A DNA stretch of 64,000 nucleotides, taken from assembly GCF_018332655.1 (NCBI RefSeq), contig NZ_BOQL01000014.1:1-64000 (forward strand). The letters run 5' to 3'. The notes under the pieces were generated by a model. The model saw only the letters and a list, made by a program, of their open reading frames with translations. It searched no databases and was not told the DNA's origin. Below are positions 32,562-44,212 of the stretch, piece after piece. Origin of the DNA: Actinoplanes auranticolor. Its GTDB lineage: Bacteria; Actinomycetota; Actinomycetes; Mycobacteriales; Micromonosporaceae. The first letter of the stretch is position 1; each line of letters begins with the position of its first letter. A program made the translations under genes and the position numbers.

Positions 32562-33596
32562 TCAGGCGTTCGGCACCAGGTCGAAGCTGATGACCTGCTC
32601 GGGCGTCAGCCCGGCCTGGATCTGGCCGGAGCCCTGCAGGATGGCGATGCTGCGCGCGACCCGCTGGCTGTCCAGGGCACCCACCGGCACACCGGAGGCC
32701 TCGGACCGCACGAACGGCGCCATCAGCGTCAGTTCCGCCGCGGCCGACTTGGGGTCGGCGGTCGGCACGTTCTTCTTCAGCAGGTTGCCGGCCTCGTCCG
32801 GGTTGGTGATGGAGTCCTCGAGGCCCTTGAGCAGCGCCGCGGTGAACTTCTTGACCTTCTCCGGGTTGTCCTTGGCGTACTTGGTGCTGGTGATCAGCAC
32901 GTTGCCGTAGAGGTCCTGCAGGTAGTCGCTGTACGGCAGCAGCACCGCCGGCTTCTTGGCGATGCCCTCGATGGTGGGCTTACCGACCACGAACTGGCCG
33001 ATGCCGTCCACCTTGTGCGAGGCCAGCGTGCCGAACAGCGTCTGCGGGTTGCCGTTCACGAAGTTGACCTTGGACGCGTCCACGTTGGCCAGCTTGGCGT
33101 AGGTGGGGAACAGGTTGCGCACCACGGAACCGGGGGTGTCGGCGAGCGTCTTGCCCTCGAGGTCCTTCGGCGAGCTGATGCCGTAGCCCTCGAGCGACAT
33201 GATCGCGGCCATCGTGCGCTGCTGCACGGCGCCGACGGCGGTGAAGCCGGTGGCCTTGGCCGGGCCGCCCGCGGCGAGCAGGCCGCCGGTCAGGTCGATC
33301 GGCGTGAACTGGGCGGTGCCGGCGACGATCTGCTTGATGCCCTCACCGCTGCCGCCACCGGGCTTGATCTCGACGTCGAAGCCGGCGTCGCGGAAGTAGC
33401 CCTTCTCCTTGGCCACGTATGCGTACGAGTCGCGGCCGAAGGTGCCGAACGACGTCAGGTATGTGATCTTTTCCAGCGTCTGCGTGCCGCCGGACGCGCC
33501 ATTGTCATCCCCGTCGTCGCTGCAACCGGCTGCGGCGGCGAGAGTCGTGGCCAGCGCGGCGGCCACGAGCGTGCGGGTGAACGTTCTTCTGTGCAC
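32562..33596 (-). CDS. ABC importer substrate-binding lipoprotein (NMT1/THI5-like)
   Basis: A 344-residue lipoprotein. The signal peptide ends in a lipobox (AAAAGC); the mature protein has the NMT1 fold pattern (FGRDSYAYVAKEKGYFRDAGFDVEI, GTAQFTPIDLTGGLLAAG, LEGKTLADTPGSVVRN). The family binds small organic molecules such as pyrimidine precursors, sulfonates or nitrate. The GTG at 33594-33596 is preferred because GGAAGGAA precedes it by 5 nt; a TTG five codons upstream is possible. It starts the operon with the permease and is divergent from the ATPase, oxidoreductase and cupin genes, separated by a 232-nt promoter region with a TACGCT box (33694-33699, minus strand). Confidence 0.9.
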   Translation of the reverse strand: MHRRTFTRTLVAAALATTLAAAAGCSDDGDDNGASGGTQTLEKITYLTSFGTFGRDSYAYVAKEKGYFRDAGFDVEIKPGGGSGEGIKQIVAGTAQFTPIDLTGGLLAAGGPAKATGFTAVGAVQQRTMAAIMSLEGYGISSPKDLEGKTLADTPGSVVRNLFPTYAKLANVDASKVNFVNGNPQTLFGTLASHKVDGIGQFVVGKPTIEGIAKKPAVLLPYSDYLQDLYGNVLITSTKYAKDNPEKVKKFTAALLKGLEDSITNPDEAGNLLKKNVPTADPKSAAAELTLMAPFVRSEASGVPVGALDSQRVARSIAILQGSGQIQAGLTPEQVISFDLVPNA

Positions 33597-33828
33597 CGTG
33601 TTCCTTCCCAACCGAGGGGGTGTCGAGACAGTCGGCGTCGGGGCGGAGGGTGCACCGGCGCCGCATGGTGGTGTGCGGGAACTCGCGCGTTAGCGTAGGG
33701 GACCCCGGCCCGCTGATCGATGACAGGTACGTCTCAGAAGCCCTTGTGGACGGGGTGGTCGCGGCAATGGGGCAGCGGCTGGCTACAGTGTCAGCGCATC
33801 GATCCGAAACTATCGGGAGCACCCGACG

Positions 33829-34578
33829 ATGATCCGTCTCACCGGCGTCTCCCGGACATTCGCGGGCCGATCCGGCACGGTGGAGGCTTTGCGCGGCATC
33901 GACCTGACGGTCGCCGACGGCGAGTTCGTCGCCGTCCTCGGCCGCTCTGGCTGCGGAAAGTCCACACTGCTGCGATTGATCTCGGGCCTACTGCCGGTGA
34001 GCGCGGGCGAGGTCCAGGTGTCAGGCGAACGGGTGACCAAGCCGCGCCGCGACATCGCGATGATGTTCCAGAAGCCGGCCCTGCTGCCCTGGCGCTCGGT
34101 GCTGGACAACGTGCTGCTCCCGATGCAGATCTTCGGCGACAAGAAGGCGGCCCACCGGGACCGGGCCCAGCAGTTGCTGACCATGACCGGGCTGTCCGGC
34201 TTCGAGAAGCGGCTACCGCACGAGCTCTCCGGCGGCATGCAGCAGCGGGTGGCGCTGTGCCGGTCGATGATCGCCCAGCCGCGCGTGATGCTCATGGACG
34301 AGCCGTTCTCCGCGCTGGACGCACTGACCCGCGAGGAGCTCTCCGGTGAGCTGCAGCGGGTGCACATGGAGCTCGGCACCACGATCGTCTTCGTGACCCA
34401 CTCGATCGACGAGGCGGTGCTGCTGGCCGACCGGGTGGTCGTGCTGAGCCCGCGCCCGGGCCGGATCCGCGAGATCATCGACATCGACATCCCCCGGCCC
34501 CGCACCCTGGGCCGGGGCGCGCACCTCGAAGAGGTCGCCCGATGCAGCGCCGAGCTGCACGAACTCCTGATGGCCTGA
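33829..34578 (+). CDS. ABC importer ATP-binding subunit (SsuB/TauB family)
   Basis: A 249-residue ATPase with complete motifs: Walker A LGRSGCGKST (about 39-48), Q-loop MMFQKPALLPW, signature LSGGMQQR (about 132-139), Walker B VMLMDEPFSALD, and H-loop FVTHSIDEAVLLADRV. The Q-loop WR segment and SIDEAV ending are typical for ATPases of nitrate/sulfonate/taurine-type importers. It should pair with the permease and NMT1 lipoprotein encoded on the other strand across the shared promoter region. GGGAG lies about 10 nt before the ATG. The oxidoreductase gene follows after 10 nt. Confidence 0.93.
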   Translation: MIRLTGVSRTFAGRSGTVEALRGIDLTVADGEFVAVLGRSGCGKSTLLRLISGLLPVSAGEVQVSGERVTKPRRDIAMMFQKPALLPWRSVLDNVLLPMQIFGDKKAAHRDRAQQLLTMTGLSGFEKRLPHELSGGMQQRVALCRSMIAQPRVMLMDEPFSALDALTREELSGELQRVHMELGTTIVFVTHSIDEAVLLADRVVVLSPRPGRIREIIDIDIPRPRTLGRGAHLEEVARCSAELHELLMA

Positions 34579-34588
34579 AGGACCGACG

Positions 34589-35518
34589 ATGCGCGTCAGC
34601 CTGTTCACCGAGCCGCACCGCGGCGCGACCTACGACGACCAGCTGCGGCTGGCCCGGCACGCCGAGGACGGCGGCTTCGAGGGCTTCCTGCGCGCCGACC
34701 ACTACCAGTCGATGGGCGCCGACCCGGGACTGCCCGGCCCGACCGATGCCTGGCTGACCCTGGCCGCGCTGGCCCGCGAGACCTCCCGGCTGCGGCTGGG
34801 CACGCTGGTCAGCTCGGCGACGTTCCGGCTGCCCGGGCCGCTGGCGATCATGGTGGCCCAGGTGGACGCGATGAGCGGCGGCCGGGTCGAGCTGGGGCTG
34901 GGCGCCGGCTGGCTGGAGCGCGAGCACACCTCGTACGGCATCCCGTTCCCGCCGCTGGGTGAGCGCTTCGACCGCCTGGAGGAGCAGCTCGCGATCATCA
35001 CCGGCCTGTGGTCGACACCGGACGGTGCCCGGTTCTCCTACGAGGGCAAGCACTACCAGTTGCTCGACTCCCCCGCGCTGCCCAAACCGGTGCAACGGCC
35101 CGGCCCGCCGATCATCGTCGGCGGCCGCGGCGCGAAGCGCACCCCGGAGCTGGCCGGCCGCTTCGCGGACGAGTTCAACATGCCGTTCAAGACGGTGGCG
35201 GAGACGGCGGCGGCCTTCGACCGGGTCCGGGCCGCGAGCCGGCGGTACGGGCGCAGCGTCACGCTCTCAGCAGGGATCGTCGTGGCCCTCGGGCGCACCG
35301 ACGAGGAAGCACAACGCCGGGCCGCTCCCCTGCACGTGCCCAGCGCCCTGCCGCCGGAGGACCCGGTGGTCGGCTCGCCGGACGCCCTGGTCCAGCGCAT
35401 CGGGGAGTTCGCCGCGATCGGCGCGACCCGGGTGCATCTGCGGGTCATCGACATGTCCGACCTGGAGCACGTGGAGTTGATCGCGTCCCGGGTCCTGCCT
35501 CAGGTGGGAGAGTTATGA
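34589..35518 (+). CDS. Luciferase-like (LLM class) probable F420-dependent oxidoreductase
   Basis: A 309-residue TIM-barrel oxidoreductase of the bacterial luciferase superfamily. The N terminus RVSLFTEPHRGATYDDQLRLARHAEDGGFEGFLRADHY, the LRLGTLVSSATFRLPGPLAIMVAQVDAMSGGRVELGLGAGW region and the PIIVGGRGAKRTPELAGRFADEFNMPF segment are family signatures. In actinobacteria such proteins usually use F420, but FMN cannot be excluded. It follows an importer ATPase by 10 nt and its stop overlaps a cupin gene (ATGA), suggesting uptake and oxidative processing of one compound. AAGGA lies 7 nt before the ATG. Confidence 0.88.
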   Translation: MRVSLFTEPHRGATYDDQLRLARHAEDGGFEGFLRADHYQSMGADPGLPGPTDAWLTLAALARETSRLRLGTLVSSATFRLPGPLAIMVAQVDAMSGGRVELGLGAGWLEREHTSYGIPFPPLGERFDRLEEQLAIITGLWSTPDGARFSYEGKHYQLLDSPALPKPVQRPGPPIIVGGRGAKRTPELAGRFADEFNMPFKTVAETAAAFDRVRAASRRYGRSVTLSAGIVVALGRTDEEAQRRAAPLHVPSALPPEDPVVGSPDALVQRIGEFAAIGATRVHLRVIDMSDLEHVELIASRVLPQVGEL

Positions 35519-35829
35519 CAGAGCAGGTGCTGGGCCAGGTCGGCCAGGAGATCATGCTGGAGAACGACCAGGTCCGGGTGTGGCACATCACCCTGGCCCC
35601 GGGCGAGACGCAGCCGCTGCACCACCACGGGCTGGCCTACGTGGTGATCGCCGTGCAGGGCGCCAAGAACGTGATCCACACCGCGGCGGGCGAGCGCATC
35701 GACGTCGAGGAGGAGACGGGCAGCGTGGTCTTCCGCGAGCCCGGCCAGACGCACATGCTGACCAACGCCGGTGACACTGTGTATGTCGGCCGCATCGTTG
35801 AGTTGAAGAGCGGCGCCGCGGCCGGCTGA
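35515..35829 (+). CDS. Small cupin-domain protein
   Basis: A 104-residue single-domain cupin. Motif 1 is PGETQPLHHHGLAYVVIAVQG with a His cluster for metal binding (HHH near 37-39), and motif 2 is FREPGQTHMLTNAGDTVYVGRIVEL with another His near 79. Small cupins of this kind act as dioxygenases, isomerases or sensors. ATG at 35515 overlaps the oxidoreductase stop (ATGA), so it is translationally coupled to it. The frame extends upstream as an antisense-like shadow, but the cupin core starts here. The metal and reaction are unknown. Confidence 0.88.
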   Translation: MTEQVLGQVGQEIMLENDQVRVWHITLAPGETQPLHHHGLAYVVIAVQGAKNVIHTAAGERIDVEEETGSVVFREPGQTHMLTNAGDTVYVGRIVELKSGAAAG

Positions 35830-35890
35830 GCGGAATTTTGGCCTGCCTTAAGAAGCAGGCTCCGGACTGGCCGCGGCACGGACCATTCCG

Positions 35891-35896
35891 TACCCT
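35891..35896 (+). promoter_or_regulatory. -10 box of a leaderless promoter (643-aa membrane protein)
   Basis: TACCCT lies exactly 7 nt before the ATG at 35904 and there is no Shine-Dalgarno sequence. It decides the start against a more upstream open frame. Confidence 0.5.
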
Positions 35897-35903
35897 GCCC
35901 GGC

Positions 35904-37835
35904 ATGGCATTTCGGACGTGGGCCAAGCTGCTGGCCGCCACCCTGGGCGTGGGCGCGCTGGCCGGCGCGAGTCAGCTGGGGCTGGCCTACGGCCTCGGCA
36001 TCGTGCGGCTCACCCGCGTGCTCGACGTGACCACGCGTGACCAGTGGACGGCGCAGCTGGCCTGGGTGGCCTGGGTGCCGATGCTGGCGGCCGTGGTGGG
36101 CGCCCTGTCCGGTGCCGCCCTGCTGCGACGCTGGTCGCCGGGCTCACCGGTCGTCGGTCCAGGCACTGAGCTGGCGCTGGCCCTCGCAGCCGCGGTCGGT
36201 GCCGCCGTGGTGGTGCCGCTGACCATGCAGCCGGCCCGCACCGCGCAGGTCGAGGGCGTCAACCCGGTGGTCGTGATCGCGATCTGCGCCGGCCTGGGCG
36301 CGCTCGTCGGCGTGTTCGCCGCGTGGGCCGCGCTGGCCCAGGCGGTCGCCCGGTGGAGTCTGGTGACGATGGGCGCCGCAGTGTGGGCCATCGCGCTGGT
36401 GTCGGTGGCGCCGTCGCTGGCGCCGAGCGATCCGCTGCCCGCCGTCCGGCTGGGTGTCTTCGACGCCGGCTTCCTGTCCCCGGCGGTGACCCAGCGGACG
36501 GCCCTGGCCACGATGCCCGCGCTGGCCCTGGTGATCGGTGCGCTGCTGGGCTGGACGGCACGGCGGCGCGAGCTGCCGACGCTGACGATCGCGCTGGCCG
36601 GCCTGCCCGGGCCCGCGTTGCTGACGATCGCCTACCTGATCGCCGGCCCCGGCGGAGGCGACGACCGCTACCAGGTGGTCCCGTACTGGGCGGCGATGAC
36701 AGCCACGGGCGCGGGGGTGCTCGGTTCGGTGCTGGCCGCGGTGCTGCGCCGTGCCCCGGAGCCGGAGGACGAGCAGGACGGGCTCGAGCCGGAGAAGCCG
36801 CCGCTGCCCAAGCGCACCAACCAGCCGGAGTCGGCGATCGCCGCGGCGGGCGGCGGACCGGCGGTTGATCAGCCGTTGCGCCCGGTCGACACCGGCGTCT
36901 TCGACCTGCCGCCGCGCGGCCGCCCCGACGACGCGCCCACGCCGGCCTTCCCGGCAGCCGATCCCACTCCCAGCACCAGCCCCACTCTCAGCGCCGGCGC
37001 CGGCCAGCGCGCCGATTCTGCCCCCAGCTCCGGTCCGGCCCGCGGCGCTGAGCCCGATCACGCGTCGGAGCCCGGTCACGGCTCAGGACCCGGTCACGGC
37101 TCGGGGACGGGCTACGGAACCGGGGCCACGGCCGCGGGCCCGACGGACCTCGGCGCGGGCCTCGGCGCGGGCCTCGGTGGGCCGCCGCCGGCGTCGGCCA
37201 AGCCGGAGAAGCCCCGCCGGCGCGGACGCCGCTCCAGCTTCGCCGACGCCTTCATCGGCCGCACCGGCGAGTTCCCGGCCACCCCGCCGAGCAGCGAAGC
37301 CCCCCGGCCCGCAGCCGACGCCCCCCGGCACGGGACCAGCGCCGACGAGTTCCCGGCCGGCCGGTCGAGGACCGGTGTCGCGCCCGCCGATCACCGCGAG
37401 CCGGCCCCGTTCGACGCCTTCAGCCGGCCCGACCCGGCGGCGGCTCCCCGCTCCGGTGGCGCACCGTGGTCCCCCGCCGAGCAGGCGCGCCGCCCGGAGC
37501 CCAAGCCGTACGTCCCCGAGCCCGCCACCCGGCCGCTGCCGCCCGGCGTCGGCACGTCCGAGCCGGAGCAGCCGCGTGGTGCGGGCGGCCGGCTGGGTCG
37601 CGGCCTGCGCCCGTTCAGCCGCGGCAAGTCCGCCGAGCCGCTGACCCCGGAGCCGACGCCGATCAGCGCACCGCTGCCGCACCCGGACCCGGTCACCCCG
37701 CCGCTGCCGGTCACCCCGGCCCCGCGGGCGGAGGCGGCGCCGAACCCGGTCGGCGAGACGCCGGACGGCAAGCGCAAGCCCAAGAACGGCAAGGACGAGG
37801 ACTACGTGGACTGGGTCAGCGGGCTGGGCAAATAG
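35904..37835 (+). CDS. Membrane protein with Pro-rich cytoplasmic tail, function unknown
   Basis: A 643-residue protein. Residues 1-290 carry about eight to nine hydrophobic helices; residues 290-643 are a soluble, disordered tail rich in Pro, Ala, Gly, Ser, Arg and Glu, including a GHGSGPGHGSG-type repeat and a basic patch RRGRRSSFADAFIGRTGEF. It ends with KNGKDEDYVDWVSGLGK. I do not recognise a characterised family; similar proteins are found in Micromonosporaceae as hypothetical membrane proteins. The cupin gene ends 74 nt upstream on the same strand, but this gene has its own -10 box and is probably a separate unit. Confidence 0.7.
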   Translation: MAFRTWAKLLAATLGVGALAGASQLGLAYGLGIVRLTRVLDVTTRDQWTAQLAWVAWVPMLAAVVGALSGAALLRRWSPGSPVVGPGTELALALAAAVGAAVVVPLTMQPARTAQVEGVNPVVVIAICAGLGALVGVFAAWAALAQAVARWSLVTMGAAVWAIALVSVAPSLAPSDPLPAVRLGVFDAGFLSPAVTQRTALATMPALALVIGALLGWTARRRELPTLTIALAGLPGPALLTIAYLIAGPGGGDDRYQVVPYWAAMTATGAGVLGSVLAAVLRRAPEPEDEQDGLEPEKPPLPKRTNQPESAIAAAGGGPAVDQPLRPVDTGVFDLPPRGRPDDAPTPAFPAADPTPSTSPTLSAGAGQRADSAPSSGPARGAEPDHASEPGHGSGPGHGSGTGYGTGATAAGPTDLGAGLGAGLGGPPPASAKPEKPRRRGRRSSFADAFIGRTGEFPATPPSSEAPRPAADAPRHGTSADEFPAGRSRTGVAPADHREPAPFDAFSRPDPAAAPRSGGAPWSPAEQARRPEPKPYVPEPATRPLPPGVGTSEPEQPRGAGGRLGRGLRPFSRGKSAEPLTPEPTPISAPLPHPDPVTPPLPVTPAPRAEAAPNPVGETPDGKRKPKNGKDEDYVDWVSGLGK

Positions 37836-37969
37836 CCGGCGAGCGGGAGCAGACACATAGCCGAACGCCGATGGAATGATGCGTCGGGGAGGTATCCCGG
37901 CCCGGCCCGGCGACTCCAGGATGGGGGCACGGCCCGGCCGCACGGGCCCCCGACGTCACGGAGTCCGCC

Positions 37970-38122
37970 ATGTCGATTGACGCACCCCGCCCGTCCCGGC
38001 TGCGCCGCCTGCTCGCTGCCGTCGCCTTCGCGCCGCGGGACGCGTACCGGATCGTGGTGAACCGGTCCACCCGCGAGACCTGGTTCACCCCCGACCACTA
38101 CGCCAACTTCTACAAGCTCTGA
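37970..38122 (+). CDS. 50-residue small protein of unknown function
   Basis: ATG at 37970 opens a 50-codon frame with a proper ribosome binding site, GGAG at 37960-37963, 6 nt before the start. The product begins MSIDAPRPSRLRRLLAAV and ends ETWFTPDHYANFYKL: a basic amphipathic first half and an aromatic C terminus, not low-complexity. The codons prefer G/C at the third position, as in neighbouring genes. It lies alone between the membrane protein and convergent thiC. I do not recognise it; a small secreted or membrane-associated peptide is possible. Confidence 0.6.
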   Translation: MSIDAPRPSRLRRLLAAVAFAPRDAYRIVVNRSTRETWFTPDHYANFYKL

Positions 38123-38157
38123 GCTGAGCTGATCCGCGGCGGAAAACCCATGCAAAT

Positions 38158-39810
<1,653 letters not shown>

Positions 39811-39821
39811 TCAGTCGTTCC

Positions 39822-40585
39822 TCAGTGGGCGAAGCCGAAATGGTCCAGGGGGCCCGGTCCCGCGCCGAGCTTCCAGTCGCGGGAGCCGGCGAGCGCCCGT
39901 CCCACGTAGTCCTTGGCGGCGCGCACGGCGACCGGCAGCGGATCGCCCTGGGCCAGCCGCACCGCGATCGCCGACGAGAAGGTGCACCCCGAGCCGTGGT
40001 TGTTGCCGCTGGGCACCGGATCACCGTCGAGCACCGTGGTCACCCCGTCCGCGTGCAGCACGTCCACGGCGGATTCGCTGCCGGTGACCACGACCGCGCC
40101 CGGACCGCGGGCCGCCAGCTCGGCGGCCGCATCGGCCGCCTCGGCCACGGTCGTCACCCGGCGGCCGACCAGAGCGCCGGCTTCCTGCCGGTTCGGCGTC
40201 AGGACGCAGCGGTACGCCAGCAGCGGCGTGACCGCGTCCACCCCGGACAACCGGCTCCCGCTGGTGGCCACGAGCACCGGATCGACGACGAGGTTCGGCA
40301 GCTCACCGGCCCGGGACGCGATCAGCTCGGCCACGGCCGGGTCGCCGATCATGCCCACCTTGACCGCATCGGGCGCCAGATCCCCGAGCACCGCGTCCAG
40401 CTGGGCCGCCACCACGTCCACCGGCACCGGATGGATCGCCGTGACGCCGAGCGTGTTCTGCGCCGTGACCGCCGTCAGTACGGAAACGCCGTAGACGCCG
40501 AGCGCGGCGAACGTCTTGAGGTCGGCCTGGATCCCGGCCCCACCCCCGCTGTCCGACCCGGCAATGGTCAGCACCACCCGCGGCG

Positions 40586-40589
<4 letters not shown>
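39822..40589 (-). CDS. thiD: Hydroxymethylpyrimidine (phosphate) kinase ThiD
   Basis: A 255-residue ribokinase-like kinase phosphorylating HMP and HMP-P to HMP-PP. N terminus [23 protein letters not shown], the [13 protein letters not shown] strand, [12 protein letters not shown], and the catalytic [17 protein letters not shown] (GxGC anion hole with Cys/Asp region) are present. ATG at 40587-40589 overlaps the stop of the upstream ThiE-like gene (ATGA); the frame extends far upstream as a shadow but the domain starts here. It supplies HMP-PP to the ThiE-type enzymes of this operon. Confidence 0.96.
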
Positions 40590-42222
<1,633 letters not shown>

Positions 42223-42226
<4 letters not shown>

Positions 42227-43260
42227 CCGAACCTCCCCGGTGCGAACGCGTCCAGCAGTGGCGCCGACTTCCCGGTCGCCACCAGTTCGGCGATCAGATC
42301 GGCGGTGACCGGGGCGAGCAGCACCCCGTTGCGGTGGTGCCCGGCCGCGACGACCACGCCCTCGCCGTACGCGCCGAGCAACGGCGCGTTGTCCGGCGTG
42401 GCCGGCCGGTGCCGGACGAGCGTCTCGACCAGCTCGCACTCGCCCAGGTCGGGCACCAGGTCGGTGGCCGCCCGTAGCAGGTCGAGCACCTGCCCGGCGG
42501 TCACCGTGGCGTCCACCCGCTCCTCCTGGGTGGCGCCGACGACCACCTCGCCGTCGGCGCGCGGCACGAGGTAGACGTGCCGGCCGTCGGCCCAGCCGCT
42601 GACCACGTGCCGCAGCAGGCCGGGCTCGCCGCGCAGCCGCAGCACGAGACCCTTCACCGGCCGCACCGGCAGCCCCGTCAGTGCGGCCGTCCCGGATCCG
42701 GCCGCGACGACCACGGGCCGCGAGGCCGGGAGGTCCGTCACCCGGTCCCGGACGATCGCCGGTCCGAGGGCGGCCCGCAGCGCCGCGACGACCCGCCGCG
42801 GGTCGACCTGCCGGTCGTCGGGAGCATGGGCGCCACCGCGCAGCCGTGGTGACAGCGCCGGTTCCCGCTCACGGATGGCGCTGGGCAGCAGCGGGCTCAC
42901 CCCGAGGCCGTGCTCGCGGCGGTACTCCCAGAGCCGCCGGGCCTCGGCGAGGTCGTCAGCGGTGAGGGCGACGCTCAGGGTGCCCACCGTGTCGTAGCCG
43001 ACCGCGATGCCGGTCTCGCGCTCCAGCTCAGCGGCGAAGTCCGGCCACCGCGTCGCGGACTCGACCAGGAGCCCGGTCAGCGCCTCCTGGCCGAATCCGG
43101 CCTCACCGGCGGGGGCCAGCATGCCGGCGGCGGCGTACCACGCGCCGTCGTCGCCAGCGCTGTCGTGCACGGTCACGGTCAGCCCGCGCTGGGCGCACCG
43201 CCAGCCGATCGACAGTCCGATGATGCCACCGCCGACCACGACGACCCGGGTGGCGCTCAT
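42223..43260 (-). CDS. thiO: Glycine oxidase ThiO
   Basis: A 345-residue FAD-dependent amine oxidase that makes dehydroglycine (imine) from glycine for ThiG. The N-terminal dinucleotide motif RVVVVGGGIIGLSIGWRCA is followed by AAAGMLAPAGEA, DDRQVDPRRVVAALRAA, PVKGLVLRL and the C-terminal FAD-contacting ATPDNAPLLGAY and AAGHHRNGVLLAP. ATG at 43258-43260 overlaps the thiE stop (ATGA); the upstream open frame is a shadow of thiE. Its presence means an oxygen-dependent thiazole route. Confidence 0.95.
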
Positions 43261-43901
43261 CCGATCGCCCGCAGCAGATCCTCGGTCGCCCGGGCCGGGT
43301 CCGCCGCAGCGGCGACCGCGCCGACCACCGCGACCGCGGCGGCTCCGGCGCCGATCAGCGACCGCGCGTTGCCGGCGGTCACTCCCCCGATGGCGACGAT
43401 CGGTGTGTCCGGTACGGCCGCCGCGACCGCGCCCACCGTGGCCGGCCCGAGCGGGTTCGGCAGCCCGGTCTTCGTGGCGGTGGCGAAGGCCGGTCCGACA
43501 CCGAGATACGAGGCGCCCGCCCGCCGGGCCGCCCGGGCCGCGGCGACGTCCCGGCAGGTGGCACCGAGCACGCCGACCGGCCCGAGCACCTTGCGGGCCA
43601 CCGCGACCGGCAGGTCGGCGGCGCCCACGTGCCCGCCGTCGGCGCCGACCGCCAGGGCCACGTGCAACCGGTCGTTGACCAGGCACAACACGCCGTACGG
43701 GCGGCACAGCTCCAGCACGGCGTCGGCCAGGTCGTAGGCGTCCCGGTCGCTGACGTCGTCCTCGACCCGGACCTGGATCGCCAGGCGGTGGCACGCGTCC
43801 AGCCGCCGGGCGGCGGCGATGGTGGCGGCCACGACCGTCAGCGGCTGCCGGCCGGGCCGGGCATCCGTGATGACGTGCAGGTGCGGAAAAACAGGGCCCA
43901 C
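43257..43901 (-). CDS. thiE: Thiamine-phosphate synthase ThiE
   Basis: A 214-residue TIM-barrel enzyme that joins HMP-PP and thiazole phosphate to thiamine phosphate. It has the Asn-Asp metal motif (LVNDRLHVALAVGADGGHVG), the GPAFATATKTG phosphate loop and VAIGGVTAGNA. Two motifs are altered: the QLREK segment reads QVRVED (Lys lost) and the GxSxH segment reads LGATCRD (His lost). The second ThiE-like protein of the operon keeps both. GTG at 43899-43901 has GGAGGAG 6 nt upstream, inside the 3' end of the TPP riboswitch. First gene of the operon. Confidence 0.85.
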   Translation of the reverse strand: MGPVFPHLHVITDARPGRQPLTVVAATIAAARRLDACHRLAIQVRVEDDVSDRDAYDLADAVLELCRPYGVLCLVNDRLHVALAVGADGGHVGAADLPVAVARKVLGPVGVLGATCRDVAAARAARRAGASYLGVGPAFATATKTGLPNPLGPATVGAVAAAVPDTPIVAIGGVTAGNARSLIGAGAAAVAVVGAVAAAADPARATEDLLRAIG

Positions 43902-43905
43902 AACG

Positions 43906-44002
43906 CACTCCTCCCTGCGCCGGCATTACCCGGATCAGGTTCAACGGTCGGGGGCCGCGACAGCCCCCCTCTCAGCCCGGTGCACCGGACTCCCGTGGGG
44001 TT
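43906..44002 (-). promoter_or_regulatory. TPP riboswitch (THI element)
   Basis: On the minus strand the conserved CTGAGA (43975-43970) and ACCTGATCCGGGTAATGCC (43940-43922) of the thi-box are present in the right order and spacing, with a variable P3 stem made of GGGGGGC/GGCCCCC between them. Its 3' end runs into GCAGGGAGGAG, the thiE ribosome binding site, so TPP binding probably hides that site and blocks translation initiation. No terminator hairpin with a U-tract follows. It should control the whole thiE-O-S-G-E-like-D-C operon. Confidence 0.95.
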
Positions 44003-44014
44003 GGTTCCGAGCAG

Positions 44015-44043
44015 ACGGTAACCCGCGTCCCGCCGCCCGTAAA
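44015..44043 (-). promoter_or_regulatory. Promoter of the thiamine operon
   Basis: On the minus strand: TTTACG (44043-44038), a 17-nt spacer, then TACCGT (44020-44015). Transcription would begin near 44008, just before the riboswitch. The rest of the gap to the ABC-F gene (44044-44212) shows nothing I can name. Confidence 0.65.
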
Positions 44044-44212
44044 GCCCTCACTTATGTCCACAGTGGGTGGCCGCGTCGTCGCACAGCGCCCACACGCTGC
44101 GGAAACGAGCGCGCGAAAATTCCTCACCCTCGCGCTGCACGGAGTGGGGCAGGATGGCCGCTGACGGCCCCCCTCGCGTCCCTTCCATCGTGGACGCGCC
44201 GGAAAGTCGCCG

